From NCBI GenBank assembly GCA_905221115.1, contig CAJNBX010000005.1, positions 1 to 64,000 on the forward strand: DNA of 64,000 bases. The letters are read 5' to 3'. The position numbers were made by a program, and so were the translations under genes. The DNA comes from a bacterium. GTDB lineage: Bacteria > Bacillota > Bacilli > Lactobacillales > Streptococcaceae. The notes under the pieces were generated by a model. That model saw nothing but the letters and a program-made list of their open reading frames with translations. It made no database searches and was not told the DNA's origin. Below are positions 36,390 through 45,090 of the stretch, in pieces. Position 1 is the stretch's first letter. Every line of letters begins with the position of its first letter.

Positions 36390-38024
36390 TTGAAAACAAA
36401 GATTGGAAAAATTGGATTAGCAAGCGCTTTTTTGATTGGACTAGTTGTCAATCAAGTGCCTGCCAATGAAACTGAAGTGAAAGCATCTTCAGAAGAAAGC
36501 AGTGTTCAAGCTTATTCTAGTAAGGTAGAAGAAAAGAAATCAGAAACGACTACAAGTCAAAAAGAAGAAGAGAAAAAGGTTGAGACTTCTTCTAGTCAGC
36601 GTCAAGAGAAAAAGGAAGAAGTCAAAGAGACGCGAGCTAGTAGTCAGAAAGAAGAAAGTAAGCCAAATTCAACATCAGCAAACTGGGAAGGTGACTTCTA
36701 TGTAAAAGCAGATGGTTCAAAAGCTAAGAGTGAGTGGATCTTTGATACTAGCTACAAGGCTTGATTCTATATAAAAGCAGATAGTCGTTATGCTCAAAAA
36801 GAATGGCATGGAAACTACTACCTCAAAGCAGGTGGTTATATGGCTAAAAATGAATGGTTTTACGATAACAATTATAAGAGCTGGTTCTACCTCAAAGCAG
36901 ATGGTTCTTATGCAGAACAAGAATGGCATGGGAACTACTACCTCAAAGTGGGTGGCTACATGGCCAAGAGTGAATGGTTTTATGATAGCAATTATAAGAG
37001 TTGGTTTTACCTGAAATCTGATAGTTCTTATGCGAATCAAGAGTGGTATGGTAAATATTACCTAAAAGCGGGTGGCTACATGGCCAAGAGTGAATGATTT
37101 TACGATAACAATTATAAGAGTTGGTTTTACCTGAAATCTGATGGTTCTCATGCAAATCAAGAGTGGCAAAAGGTAGACGGCAAGTGGTACTATTTCAAGA
37201 AGTGGGGTTACATGGCTAAAGATGAGTGGCAGGGTAACTACTATTTGACAGGAAGTGGTGCTATGGCGACTGGTGAATTAGTCATGGATGATGCTCGCTA
37301 TATTTTTTCTGACTCAGGTGAGTTAAAAGAAAAGAAAGACTTGAATGTTGGCTGGGTTCATCGAAATGGCAGACGTTATTTCTTTAACCATCGTGAAGAA
37401 CAAGTTGGGACTGATCAAGTTAAAAAAGTTATCGATGTCAGTGAGCACAATGGTCGTATCAGTGACTGGAAAAAGGTCATCGATGATAATGGCGTTGACG
37501 GAGTCATTGTTCGTTTGGGCTATAGTGGAACTGAGGACAAGGAATTGGCTCATAATATTAAGGAGTTAAACCGTCTTGGAATTCCTTACGGTGTTTATCT
37601 CTATACTTATGCTGAAAATGAGACCGATGCTGAGAATGATGCTAATCAAACCATTGAACTCTTGAAAAAATACAAGATGAACTTGTCTTACCCTATCTAC
37701 TACGATGTTGAGAACTGGGAATATGGCAATAAGACTAAGAGAGCTCCAAGTGATACTGGAACCTGGGTCAAGATTATCAACAAGTATATGGCAACAATGA
37801 AACAGGCTGGTTATCAAAATGTGAATGTTTATAGCTACCGTCAACTTTTGCAAACTCGTTTAAATCATCCTGATATTTTACAACATGTCAATTGGGTTGC
37901 TGCTTATACTGATGCGCTTGATTGGACAAATCCTCATTATTCAGGTGAAAAAGGATGGCAATATACCTCATCTGAATACTTAAAAGGAATTCGTGGTCGT
38001 GTTGACGTCAGCGTTTGGTATTAA
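36390..38024 (+). pseudogene. lytC: Choline-binding GH25 lysozyme LytC, interrupted by two in-frame TGA codons
   Basis: LytC is a surface muramidase active in fratricide and wall turnover. One frame runs from TTG 36390 (behind AGGAGAGGAAAG) to TAA 38024, 545 codons, broken only by TGA at 36762-36764 and 37095-37097. Both replace Trp in choline-binding repeats: SYKA-stop-FYIKAD and MAKSE-stop-FYDNN, where sister repeats read SWFYLKAD and SEWFYD. The first 124 codons give a signal-like segment (IGLASAFLIGLVVN) and a Ser/Glu/Lys-rich linker. Several choline-binding repeats of about 22 residues follow, then an intact GH25 domain (VIDVSEHNGRISDWKKV, YPIYYDVENWEYG). No frameshift exists. Without UGA readthrough the catalytic domain is not made. 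Confidence 0.88.
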
Positions 38025-38039
38025 GATATAAGTTCGAGA

Positions 38040-38076
38040 AAGGAGTGTGCAAGAAAATTGCATCCTCTTTTTCTTT
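38040..38076 (+). terminator. Terminator after lytC
   Basis: AAAGGAG...TGCAA pairs imperfectly with TTGCATCCTCTTT, followed by T-rich sequence. Confidence 0.65.
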
Positions 38077-38176
38077 ATTTTATCGCAGTTAAGAGAGGTG
38101 TAAGGGGACTGTGTTTTATTCTAAAAATTCTTAAATTATCAGTCTATTGCAACTTTTCTCATGTGAGTCATTTGGC

Positions 38177-38208
38177 TTGCTATTGGTTATTCTTAGTAGT
38201 ATACTAAG
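38177..38208 (+). promoter_or_regulatory. dpr promoter with overlapping perfect inverted repeat
   Basis: TTGCTA (38177-38182), 17 bases, TATACT (38200-38205). CTTAGTA-GTA-TACTAAG (38192-38208) covers the -10 and is a good operator candidate. In pneumococcus dpr is known to be repressed by RitR; whether this is the RitR site is inference. Confidence 0.7.
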
Positions 38209-38259
38209 ATAGTAATCAGTAAGAAGTGGTTACAAATAATAATGAATGAGGTAAAAATA

Positions 38260-38778
38260 ATGGTAGAATTGAAAAAAGAAGCAGTAAAAGACGTAACATC
38301 ATTGACAAAAGCAGCGCCAGTAGCATTGGCAAAAACAAAGGAAGTCTTGAATCAAGCTGTTGCTGATTTGTACGTAGCTCATGTGGCTTTGCACCAAGTA
38401 CACTGGTATATGCGTGGTCGTGGTTTCCTTGTATGGCATCCAAAAATGGATGAGTATATGGAAGCTCTTGACGGTCAATTGGATGAAATCAGCGAACGTT
38501 TGATTACACTTGGTGGAAGCCCATTCTCTACATTGACAGAGTTCCTTCAAAACAGTGAAATCGAAGAAGAAGCTGGTGAATACCGCAATGTTGAAGAAAG
38601 CTTGGAACGTGTCCTTGCTATCTACCGTTACTTGTCAGAATTTTTCCAAAAAGGTTTGGAGGTCACTGATGAAGAAGGTGACGATGTGACAAACGGTATC
38701 TTTGCAGATGCTAAAACTGAAACAGACAAAACAATCTGGATGCTTGCAGCAGAACTTGGACAAGCACCTGGTTTGTAA
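38260..38778 (+). CDS. dpr: Dps-like peroxide resistance protein Dpr
   Basis: Dpr is a 12-subunit ferritin-like shell that stores iron and prevents Fenton chemistry. The 172-residue protein starts [12 protein letters not shown] (38260, GAGGT upstream; a longer frame begins at 38242). The ferroxidase site is visible in [32 protein letters not shown] sequence (residues about 45-75). No C-terminal extension. Confidence 0.96.
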   Translation: MVELKKEAVKDVTSLTKAAPVALAKTKEVLNQAVADLYVAHVALHQVHWYMRGRGFLVWHPKMDEYMEALDGQLDEISERLITLGGSPFSTLTEFLQNSEIEEEAGEYRNVEESLERVLAIYRYLSEFFQKGLEVTDEEGDDVTNGIFADAKTETDKTIWMLAAELGQAPGL

Positions 38779-38798
38779 GAAACAATATTAACATATAT

Positions 38799-38829
38799 AA
38801 ATCTGTAGGAAATTTCTTACAGATTTTTT
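38799..38829 (+). terminator. dpr terminator
   Basis: AAATCTGTA pairs with TACAGATTT over a short loop, followed by T run. Confidence 0.9.
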
Positions 38830-38872
38830 CTATTCTGTAAGCTATTCCAAACCAGTCTTTTTTTGAGTTTTT

Positions 38873-38881
38873 TGATAAAAT
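38873..38881 (+). promoter_or_regulatory. dfr extended -10 promoter
   Basis: TGATAAAAT, 28 bases before the dfr ATG. Confidence 0.7.
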
Positions 38882-38908
38882 AGTACTATCAGTAAAAAGG
38901 ATGGAAGC

Positions 38909-39415
38909 ATGACTAAGAAAATCGTAGCTATATGGGCCCAGGATGAAGAGGGTGTGATTGGTAAGGACAATCGTCTGCCTTGGCATTTGCCAGCAGAATT
39001 GCAACACTTCAAAGAAACAACTCTGAATCATGCTATCTTGATGGGGCGTGTGACCTTTGATGGGATGGGGCGTCGCTTGCTTCCAAAACGGGAGACCTTG
39101 ATTTTAACACGTAACCCGGAAGAAAAGATAGATGAGGTTACTACTTTTTATGATGTCCAGTCTGTCTTGGACTGGTATCAGGCTCAAGAAAAGAATCTCT
39201 ATATTCTTGGTGGAAAGCAGATTTTTCAGGCTTTTGAACCCTATTTGGATGAAGTAATTGTCACTCAAATCCATGCTCGGGTGGAGGGAGATACCTATTT
39301 CCCTGAAGAGTTTGACTTGTCCCTTTTTGAGACAGTTTCAAGCAAATTTTACGCCAAAGATGAGAAAAATCCTTATGATTTTACCATCCAATACTGCAAG
39401 AGAAAGGAAGTCTAA
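38909..39415 (+). CDS. folA: Dihydrofolate reductase
   Basis: Reduces dihydrofolate with NADPH; target of trimethoprim. The 168-residue protein has [52 protein letters not shown] and [10 protein letters not shown]. Residue 100 is Leu (in NLYILGGKQ). Susceptible pneumococcal enzymes have Ile there, and I100L is the established key resistance change. Asp20, Ala92 and Gln120 also differ from the susceptible sequence as I recall it. The symbol dfr/dyr is also used. Its stop overlaps the start of the next small gene by one base (TAATG). Confidence 0.96.
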   Translation: MTKKIVAIWAQDEEGVIGKDNRLPWHLPAELQHFKETTLNHAILMGRVTFDGMGRRLLPKRETLILTRNPEEKIDEVTTFYDVQSVLDWYQAQEKNLYILGGKQIFQAFEPYLDEVIVTQIHARVEGDTYFPEEFDLSLFETVSSKFYAKDEKNPYDFTIQYCKRKEV

Positions 39416-39585
39416 TGGAACGTAGTATATTTGGTTTTTTTACAGCCATGCTGTGTTTGGTCTGCTTACTTGCTGGGGCACAGGCTTTTCGTAAAAAGCG
39501 TTATGGACTTTCTGTCCTGCTCTGGTTAAATGCCTTTACCAATTTGGTCAATAGTATCCATGCTTTTTACATGACCTTATTTTAG
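39415..39585 (+). CDS. Small membrane protein between dfr and clpX
   Basis: A 56-residue protein starting [20 protein letters not shown] and ending HAFYMTLF, with two hydrophobic segments separated by a short basic loop (FRKKRYG). GAAAGGAAG precedes ATG, and the TAATG overlap with dfr shows coupling. Function unknown; clpX follows after 36 bases. Confidence 0.8.
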   Translation: MERSIFGFFTAMLCLVCLLAGAQAFRKKRYGLSVLLWLNAFTNLVNSIHAFYMTLF

Positions 39586-39621
39586 ATAGAATGACAGTAT
39601 AGAATAGAACGGAAGGAAATC

Positions 39622-40854
39622 ATGCCTACAAATAGGAATAATGATATGATGGTTTATTGCTCATTTTGTGGCAAAAGCCAAGAAGAAGTACAAAAAATAA
39701 TCGCAGGTAACAACGCCTTTATCTGTAATGAATGTGTGGAGTTAGCCCAGGAGATCATTCGGGAGGAGTTGGCGGAAGAAGTCTTGGCAGACTTGTCTGA
39801 GGTACCAAAACCAATCGAACTCCTCCACATCTTGAACCACTATGTAATCGGTCAAGATCGTGCCAAGCGTGCCTTGGCAGTGGCGGTTTACAATCACTAC
39901 AAACGTATCAATTTCCACGATACGCGTGAAGAGTCAGAGGATGTGGATTTGCAGAAATCAAATATCTTGATGATTGGCCCAACTGGTTCAGGGAAAACTT
40001 TCCTTGCTCAGACCTTGGCTAAGAGCTTGAATGTGCCTTTTGCCATTGCAGATGCGACAGCTCTTACTGAGGCTGGTTATGTAGGTGAGGATGTGGAAAA
40101 CATTCTCCTCAAACTCCTGCAGGCTGCTGACTTTAACATTGAACGTGCAGAGCGTGGCATTATCTACGTGGATGAAATTGACAAGATTGCTAAGAAGAGT
40201 GAGAACGTATCGATCACACGTGACGTTTCTGGTGAAGGGGTGCAACAAGCCCTTCTCAAGATTATCGAAGGAACTGTTGCTAGCGTGCCGCCTCAAGGTG
40301 GACGCAAACATCCGCAACAAGAGATGATTCAAGTGGATACTAAAAATATCCTCTTCATCGTGGGTGGTGCCTTTGATGGTATTGAAGAAATTGTCAAACA
40401 ACGTCTGGGTGAAAAAGTTATCGGATTTGGTCAAAATAATAAAGCGATTGATGAAAACAGCTCATACATGCAAGAAATCATCGCAGAAGATATTCAAAAA
40501 TTTGGGATTATCCCTGAGTTGATTGGACGCTTGCCAGTCTTTGCAGCTCTTGAGCAATTGACGGTTGATGACTTGGTTCGTATCTTGAAAGAGCCAAGAA
40601 ATGCCTTGGTCAAACAATACCAAACCTTGCTTTCTTATGATGATGTCGAATTGGAATTTGACGACGAAGCTCTTCAAGAGATTGCCAATAAGGCCATCGA
40701 ACGCAAGACAGGGGCGCGTGGACTTCGCTCCATTATCGAAGAAACCATGCTAGATGTTATGTTTGAAGTACCGAGTCAGGAAAATGTGAAATTGGTTCGT
40801 ATCACAAAAGAAGCTGTCGATGGAACGGATAAACCAATCCTAGAAACAGCCTAG
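39622..40854 (+). CDS. clpX: ATP-dependent Clp protease ATP-binding subunit ClpX
   Basis: AAA+ unfoldase that feeds substrates to ClpP. The 410-residue protein has an N-terminal zinc-binding domain (YCSFCGK and [10 protein letters not shown], four Cys), Walker A GPTGSGKT, Walker [13 protein letters not shown], the pore loop GYVGEDVE, the IGF-type ClpP-binding loop VIGFGQNN, and sensor [10 protein letters not shown]. It starts behind GGAAGGAAATC. Confidence 0.97.
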   Translation: MPTNRNNDMMVYCSFCGKSQEEVQKIIAGNNAFICNECVELAQEIIREELAEEVLADLSEVPKPIELLHILNHYVIGQDRAKRALAVAVYNHYKRINFHDTREESEDVDLQKSNILMIGPTGSGKTFLAQTLAKSLNVPFAIADATALTEAGYVGEDVENILLKLLQAADFNIERAERGIIYVDEIDKIAKKSENVSITRDVSGEGVQQALLKIIEGTVASVPPQGGRKHPQQEMIQVDTKNILFIVGGAFDGIEEIVKQRLGEKVIGFGQNNKAIDENSSYMQEIIAEDIQKFGIIPELIGRLPVFAALEQLTVDDLVRILKEPRNALVKQYQTLLSYDDVELEFDDEALQEIANKAIERKTGARGLRSIIEETMLDVMFEVPSQENVKLVRITKEAVDGTDKPILETA

Positions 40855-40862
40855 AGGTGACA

Positions 40863-41450
40863 ATGGAACTTAATACACATAATGCTGAAATCTTGCTCAG
40901 TGCGGCTAACAAGTCCCACTATCCGCAGGATGACCTACCAGAGATCGCCCTAGCAGGGCGTTCAAATGTTGGCAAATCTAGCTTTATCAACACTATGTTG
41001 AACCGTAAGAATCTGGCTCGTACCTCAGGGAAACCTGGGAAAACCCAGCTTCTCAACTTCTTTAACATTGACGACAAGATGCGCTTTGTGGATGTGCCTG
41101 GTTATGGTTATGCCCGTGTTTCCAAAAAGGAACGTGAAAAGTGGGGGCGCATGATTGAGGAGTATCTGACAAGTCGAGAAAATCTCCGTGCGGTAGTCAG
41201 TTTAGTTGACCTTCGTCATGACCCATCAGCAGATGATGTACAGATGTACGAATTTCTCAAGTATTATGAGATTCCGGTTATCATTGTGGCGACCAAGGCA
41301 GACAAGATTCCTCGTGGTAAATGGAACAAGCACGAATCAGCAATCAAAAAGAAATTAAACTTTGACCCAAGTGACGACTTCATCCTCTTTTCATCTGTCA
41401 GCAAGGCAGGGATGGACCAAGCTTGGGATGCAATCTTAGAAAAATTGTGA
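40863..41450 (+). CDS. ysxC: Ribosome biogenesis GTPase YsxC/EngB
   Basis: A 195-residue essential GTPase of 50S assembly. [15 protein letters not shown] (G1), GKTQLLNFF (G2 Thr), [13 protein letters not shown] (G3), [11 protein letters not shown] (G4) and SSVSKAG (G5) are all visible. The start is ATG 40863 with GAGGTGAC before it, nine bases after clpX, a conserved pairing. RidA follows after ten bases. Confidence 0.96.
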   Translation: MELNTHNAEILLSAANKSHYPQDDLPEIALAGRSNVGKSSFINTMLNRKNLARTSGKPGKTQLLNFFNIDDKMRFVDVPGYGYARVSKKEREKWGRMIEEYLTSRENLRAVVSLVDLRHDPSADDVQMYEFLKYYEIPVIIVATKADKIPRGKWNKHESAIKKKLNFDPSDDFILFSSVSKAGMDQAWDAILEKL

Positions 41451-41460
41451 GGAAAAGAAA

Positions 41461-41841
41461 ATGGCAAAAACAATTCATACAGATAAAGCTCCAAAAGCTA
41501 TCGGACCTTATGTTCAAGGAAAAATCGTTGGCAACCTTTTGTTTGCTAGTGGTCAAGTTCCTCTCTCTCCTGAAACTGGGGAAATCGTTGGAGAAACCAT
41601 CCAAGAACAGACAGAACAAGTCTTGAAAAATATTGGTGCTATTTTGGCAGAAGCAGGAACAGACTTTGACCATGTTGTTAAAACAACTTGTTTCTTGAGC
41701 GATATGAACGACTTTGTTCCTTTTAACGAGGTTTACCAAACGGCCTTTAAAGAGGAATTTCCAGCTCGTTCAGCTGTGGAGGTAGCTCGTCTTCCTCGTG
41801 ATGTAAAAGTCGAAATCGAAGTCATCGCAGAGATTGGATAA
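41461..41841 (+). CDS. ridA: RidA family enamine/imine deaminase
   Basis: Hydrolyses reactive enamines/imines produced by PLP enzymes. The 126-residue protein has the YjgF signature (PARSAVEVARLPRDVKVEIEV), including the substrate-binding Arg, and GPYVQGKIVGNLLFASGQVPL at the N terminus. RBS AGGAAAAG. Confidence 0.94.
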   Translation: MAKTIHTDKAPKAIGPYVQGKIVGNLLFASGQVPLSPETGEIVGETIQEQTEQVLKNIGAILAEAGTDFDHVVKTTCFLSDMNDFVPFNEVYQTAFKEEFPARSAVEVARLPRDVKVEIEVIAEIG

Positions 41842-41848
41842 GCTAGTT

Positions 41849-41876
41849 GAAGTTTGGTTCTGCCAAACTTCTTTTG
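41849..41876 (+). terminator. Terminator after ridA
   Basis: GAAGTTTGG-TTCTG-CCAAACTTC hairpin plus TTTT. Confidence 0.85.
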
Positions 41877-41892
41877 ATATAAGGAGAAAAAG

Positions 41893-42783
41893 ATGACAAA
41901 GAAACAACTTCACTTGGTGATTGTGACAGGGATGAGTGGTGCAGGGAAAACTGTGGCCATTCAGTCCTTCGAGGATTTGGGATATTTCACTATTGACAAT
42001 ATGCCGCCAGCTCTCTTGCCTAAATTTTTACAGTTAGTGGAAACAAAGGATGACGACCATAAGTTGGCCTTGGTGGTGGATATGCGTAGCCGTTCTTTCT
42101 TCTCGGAGATTCAAACTGTTTTGGATGAGTTGGAAAATAAGGAAGAACTGGACTTCAAAATTCTCTTTTTGGACGCAGCAGATAAGGAATTGGTCGCTCG
42201 TTATAAGGAAACCAGACGGAGTCACCCACTAGCAGCAGACGGACGAATTTTGGATGGAATTAAGCTGGAGCGTGAACTTTTGGCGCCTTTGAAAAATATG
42301 AGTCAAAATGTGGTGGATACGACAGAACTCACTCCTCGTGAACTGCGTAAAACCATTGCAGAGCAGTTTTCGGATCAAGAGCAAGCCCAGTCTTTCCGTA
42401 TCGAGGTCATGTCTTTTGGCTTTAAATATGGAATCCCTATTGATGCAGATTTAGTCTTTGATGTGCGCTTTTTGCCAAATCCATATTACCTTCCAGAACT
42501 AAGAAACCAAACGGGTGTGGATAAACCAGTGTATCACTATGTCATGAACCATCCTGAGTCAGAAGACTTTTATCAACATTTGTTGGCCTTGATTGAGCCG
42601 ATTTTGCCAAGTTACCAAAAGGAAGGTAAGTCTGTTTTGACCATTGCCATGGGTTGTACGGGTGGACAACACCGTAGTGTGGCCTTTGCTAAACGCTTGG
42701 CACAGGACTTATCCAAGAATTGGCCTGTCAATGAAGGGCATCGCGACAAAGACCGAAGAAAGGAAACGGTAAACCGTTCATGA
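41893..42783 (+). CDS. rapZ: RapZ/YvcJ nucleotide-binding protein
   Basis: A P-loop protein of the RapZ family (RNase adaptor in enterobacteria; YvcJ in Bacillus affects competence). The 296-residue product has Walker [13 protein letters not shown], the second nucleotide motif [18 protein letters not shown], and the C-terminal RapZ block [20 protein letters not shown] and [12 protein letters not shown]. The end overlaps yvcK by four bases; rapZ-yvcK-whiA is a conserved Gram-positive operon. Confidence 0.94.
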   Translation: MTKKQLHLVIVTGMSGAGKTVAIQSFEDLGYFTIDNMPPALLPKFLQLVETKDDDHKLALVVDMRSRSFFSEIQTVLDELENKEELDFKILFLDAADKELVARYKETRRSHPLAADGRILDGIKLERELLAPLKNMSQNVVDTTELTPRELRKTIAEQFSDQEQAQSFRIEVMSFGFKYGIPIDADLVFDVRFLPNPYYLPELRNQTGVDKPVYHYVMNHPESEDFYQHLLALIEPILPSYQKEGKSVLTIAMGCTGGQHRSVAFAKRLAQDLSKNWPVNEGHRDKDRRKETVNRS

Positions 42784-43757
42784 GAAAACCAAAGATAACG
42801 GTGATTGGTGGAGGAACTGGAATCCCCGTCATTCTTAAAAGTCTACGGGAAAAAGATGTGGAAATCGCTGCTATCGTAACGGTGGCGGATGATGGTGGTT
42901 CATCAGGTGAACTACGAAAAAATATGCAACAATTGACACCGCCAGGCGATCTCCGCAATGTCCTTGTGGCCATGTCGGATATGCCTAAGTTTTATGAAAA
43001 AGTCTTTCAGTATCGCTTTTCTGAGGATGCTGGAGCCTTTGCTGGTCATCCACTGGGAAATCTCATTATCGCTGGCTTGTCAGAAATGCAGGGTTCGACC
43101 TATAATGCCATGCAGTTACTAAGCAAATTTTTCCACACAACTGGGAAGATTTATCCTTCCAGTGACCATCCTTTGACTCTTCATGCAGTCTTTCAGGATG
43201 GGACGGAAGTGGCTGGCGAGAGTCATATTGCAGACCATCCGGGCATGATTGACCATGTCTATGTGACCAATACCCTTAACGATGATACACCTCTGGCTAG
43301 CCGTCGAGTAGTGCAGACCATTCTTGAAAGTGACATGATTGTCTTAGGACCAGGTTCTCTCTTTACCTCGATTTTGCCCAATATCGTGATTAAAGAAATA
43401 GGGCAGGCGCTTTTGGAAACCAAGGCAGAAATCGCCTATGTCTGCAATATCATGACCCAACGTGGGGAAACGGAACACTTTACAGATAGCGACCACGTGG
43501 AAGTCTTGCATCGTCACCTTGGTCGCCCTTTTATCGATACTGTTTTAGTGAATATTGAAAAAGTGCCACAGGAATACATGAATTCCAATCGTTTTGATGA
43601 ATACTTGGTGCAGGTGGACCATGATTTTGCTGGTCTTTGTAAGCAAGTTCCACGTGTGATTTCATCCAACTTCCTTCGTCTGGAAAATGGAGGTGCCTTC
43701 CACGATGGGGATTTGATTGTGGATGAGTTGATGCGGATTATACAGGTGAGAAAATGA
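42780..43757 (+). CDS. yvcK: YvcK/GlmR-type gluconeogenesis and envelope regulator
   Basis: A CofD/UPF0052-like protein that binds UDP-GlcNAc and supports cell-wall precursor synthesis in Bacillus and Listeria. The 325-residue protein has [42 protein letters not shown] and [15 protein letters not shown]. It overlaps rapZ and whiA by four bases each. Confidence 0.94.
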   Translation: MRKPKITVIGGGTGIPVILKSLREKDVEIAAIVTVADDGGSSGELRKNMQQLTPPGDLRNVLVAMSDMPKFYEKVFQYRFSEDAGAFAGHPLGNLIIAGLSEMQGSTYNAMQLLSKFFHTTGKIYPSSDHPLTLHAVFQDGTEVAGESHIADHPGMIDHVYVTNTLNDDTPLASRRVVQTILESDMIVLGPGSLFTSILPNIVIKEIGQALLETKAEIAYVCNIMTQRGETEHFTDSDHVEVLHRHLGRPFIDTVLVNIEKVPQEYMNSNRFDEYLVQVDHDFAGLCKQVPRVISSNFLRLENGGAFHDGDLIVDELMRIIQVRK

Positions 43758-44665
43758 GTTTCACAGTAGCAGTAAAAGAAGAAATCCTAGGTCAGCACCA
43801 TCTAAGCCGGCATGAATTATCTGCCATTATCAAGATGTCTGGTAGTATCGGTCTCTCGACTTCGGGCCTAACCTTGTCTGTCGTGACAGAAAATGCCAAA
43901 CTGGCTCGTCACCTCTATGAGTCCTTTCTCCATTTCTACGAAATCAAATCGGAAATCCGACACCACCAAAGAAGTAATCTTCGTAAGAATCGGGTCTATA
44001 CCGTTTTTACAGATGAAAAGGTGCAGGACTTGTTAAGTGATTTGCACTTGGCAGACTCCTTCTTTGGCCTAGAAACAGGTATTGATGAGGCGATTTTATC
44101 AGACGAGGAAGCGGGTCGTGCTTATCTTTGTGGCGCTTTCTTGGCAAATGGAAGCATTCGTGACCCTGAGTCAGGTAAGTATCAGTTGGAAATCAGTTCT
44201 GTTTATCTGGACCACGCGCAAGGGATTGCCTCTCTTCTCCAGCAGTTTTTACTGGATGCCAAGGTTCTTGAGCGAAAGAAGGGGGCTGTGACCTATCTCC
44301 AGCGAGCCGAAGATATTATGGACTTCTTGATTGTCATCGGAGCCATGCAGGCGCGTGATGATTTTGAGCGGGTTAAGATCTTGCGAGAAACTCGTAACGA
44401 CCTCAATCGGGCCAATAATGCCGAGACAGCTAATATCGCTCGGACAGTCTCTGCCAGCATGAAGACTATCAACAATATCAGCAAAATCAAAGATATCATG
44501 GGATTAGAGAATTTACCAGTGGATTTGCAGGAGGTAGCGCAACTGCGGATTCAGCACCCAGACTACTCTATCCAACAGTTGGCAGATAGCCTCAGCACCC
44601 CTCTGACCAAAAGTGGTGTCAACCACAGACTCAGAAAAATCAATAAGATAGCCGATGAGTTATAA
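43754..44665 (+). CDS. whiA: WhiA, sporulation/cell-division regulator family
   Basis: WhiA has an LAGLIDADG-like homing-endonuclease fold joined to a C-terminal helix-turn-helix. The 303-residue protein shows [16 protein letters not shown] (LAGLIDADG-like), [20 protein letters not shown] and the [24 protein letters not shown]. Probably DNA-binding; its role in streptococci is poorly known. Followed by the toxin-antitoxin locus. Confidence 0.95.
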   Translation: MSFTVAVKEEILGQHHLSRHELSAIIKMSGSIGLSTSGLTLSVVTENAKLARHLYESFLHFYEIKSEIRHHQRSNLRKNRVYTVFTDEKVQDLLSDLHLADSFFGLETGIDEAILSDEEAGRAYLCGAFLANGSIRDPESGKYQLEISSVYLDHAQGIASLLQQFLLDAKVLERKKGAVTYLQRAEDIMDFLIVIGAMQARDDFERVKILRETRNDLNRANNAETANIARTVSASMKTINNISKIKDIMGLENLPVDLQEVAQLRIQHPDYSIQQLADSLSTPLTKSGVNHRLRKINKIADEL

Positions 44666-44685
44666 AGATATAAAATACGTCTTTC

Positions 44686-44715
44686 TTGACAATTAAATAG
44701 AGTATGTGAGATAAT
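44686..44715 (+). promoter_or_regulatory. Promoter of antisense RNA II
   Basis: TTGACA (44686-44691), 18-base spacer, and extended -10 TGA-GATAAT ending at 44715. Confidence 0.8.
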
Positions 44716-44721
44716 AAAGGG

Positions 44722-44795
44722 GAATTGAGAAGTTCTAGCATTTTAGTGCTAACAGAAATCCCCTCGGTACTGCAATACTGAGGGGATTTTTTTCT
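44722..44795 (+). ncRNA. Antisense antitoxin RNA II of an Fst/par-type locus
   Basis: Predicted RNA of about 75 nt from its promoter to the T run after the shared hairpin. It contains TTGAGAAGTTCTAGCAT (44725-44741), identical to 44901-44917, which spans the toxin start codon on the other strand; RNA II can thus pair with the toxin mRNA start. A second short repeat, TTAGTGCTAAC (44743-44753), has a partial match (TAGCACTAAC) at 44804-44813. Size and layout match RNA II of Enterococcus par (pAD1). Confidence 0.75.
44756..44793. terminator. Shared bidirectional terminator of RNA I and RNA II
   Basis: AAATCCCCTCGGTA (44756-44769) pairs with TACTGAGGGGATTT (44776-44789), followed by T on the plus strand. 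The minus-strand 3' end is TTTCTG, weaker. Confidence 0.85.
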
Positions 44796-44821
44796 GGGTT
44801 AGATAGCACTAACCAGGAAGG

Positions 44822-44917
44822 TTACTTGTCGAAGTGATCGTCTAACCAACGAGTCACCAGCCATGAGATGATGTTCTCGATGACTGCGATAAGTACTATT
44901 TTGAGAAGTTCTAGCAT
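44822..44917 (-). CDS. Fst-family type I toxin peptide
   Basis: A 31-residue peptide, too short for usual gene callers: MLELLKIVLIAVIENIISWL then VTRWLDDHFDK. It has one hydrophobic helix and a charged C-terminal tail, like Fst and its streptococcal homologues, which damage the membrane when over-produced. AAGGAGG (44926-44932 on the plus-strand complement) sits nine bases before ATG. CCTT-GGAA-AAGG can fold over that ribosome site, as the 5' stem of Fst RNA I does. Confidence 0.82.
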   Translation of the reverse strand: MLELLKIVLIAVIENIISWLVTRWLDDHFDK

Positions 44918-44961
44918 CTGTAATACCTCCTTTTCCAAGGCGTATCGTTAGTGCCATCGTT

Positions 44962-44967
44962 ATTATA
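44962..44967 (-). promoter_or_regulatory. -10 of toxin mRNA (RNA I)
   Basis: TATAAT on the minus strand (preceded by GTGA). The transcript would start near 44955 and run about 200 nt to the shared terminator. The -35 is weak. Confidence 0.65.
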
Positions 44968-45056
44968 TCACATGCTTTATCAATTTGATAGGACATTTTT
45001 GATTTTTGAAAAAGAAGGGGAAAGGTATGAGCTGATCAGATCGTAGATGAACTATA

Positions 45057-45083
45057 AAACCACGAATCCTATGTGACTCGTGG
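45057..45083. terminator. Terminator of the NADP reductase gene (bidirectional)
   Basis: CCACGA pairs with TCGTGG; T-rich on both sides (GGTTTTAT on the minus strand, CTCTTTTTT on the plus). Confidence 0.8.
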
Positions 45084-45090
45084 CTCTTTT

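Noticed and set aside
36390..38024. lytC as several separate small genes
   Set aside because: All pieces are in one frame and form continuous choline-binding repeats; only two TGA codons break it.
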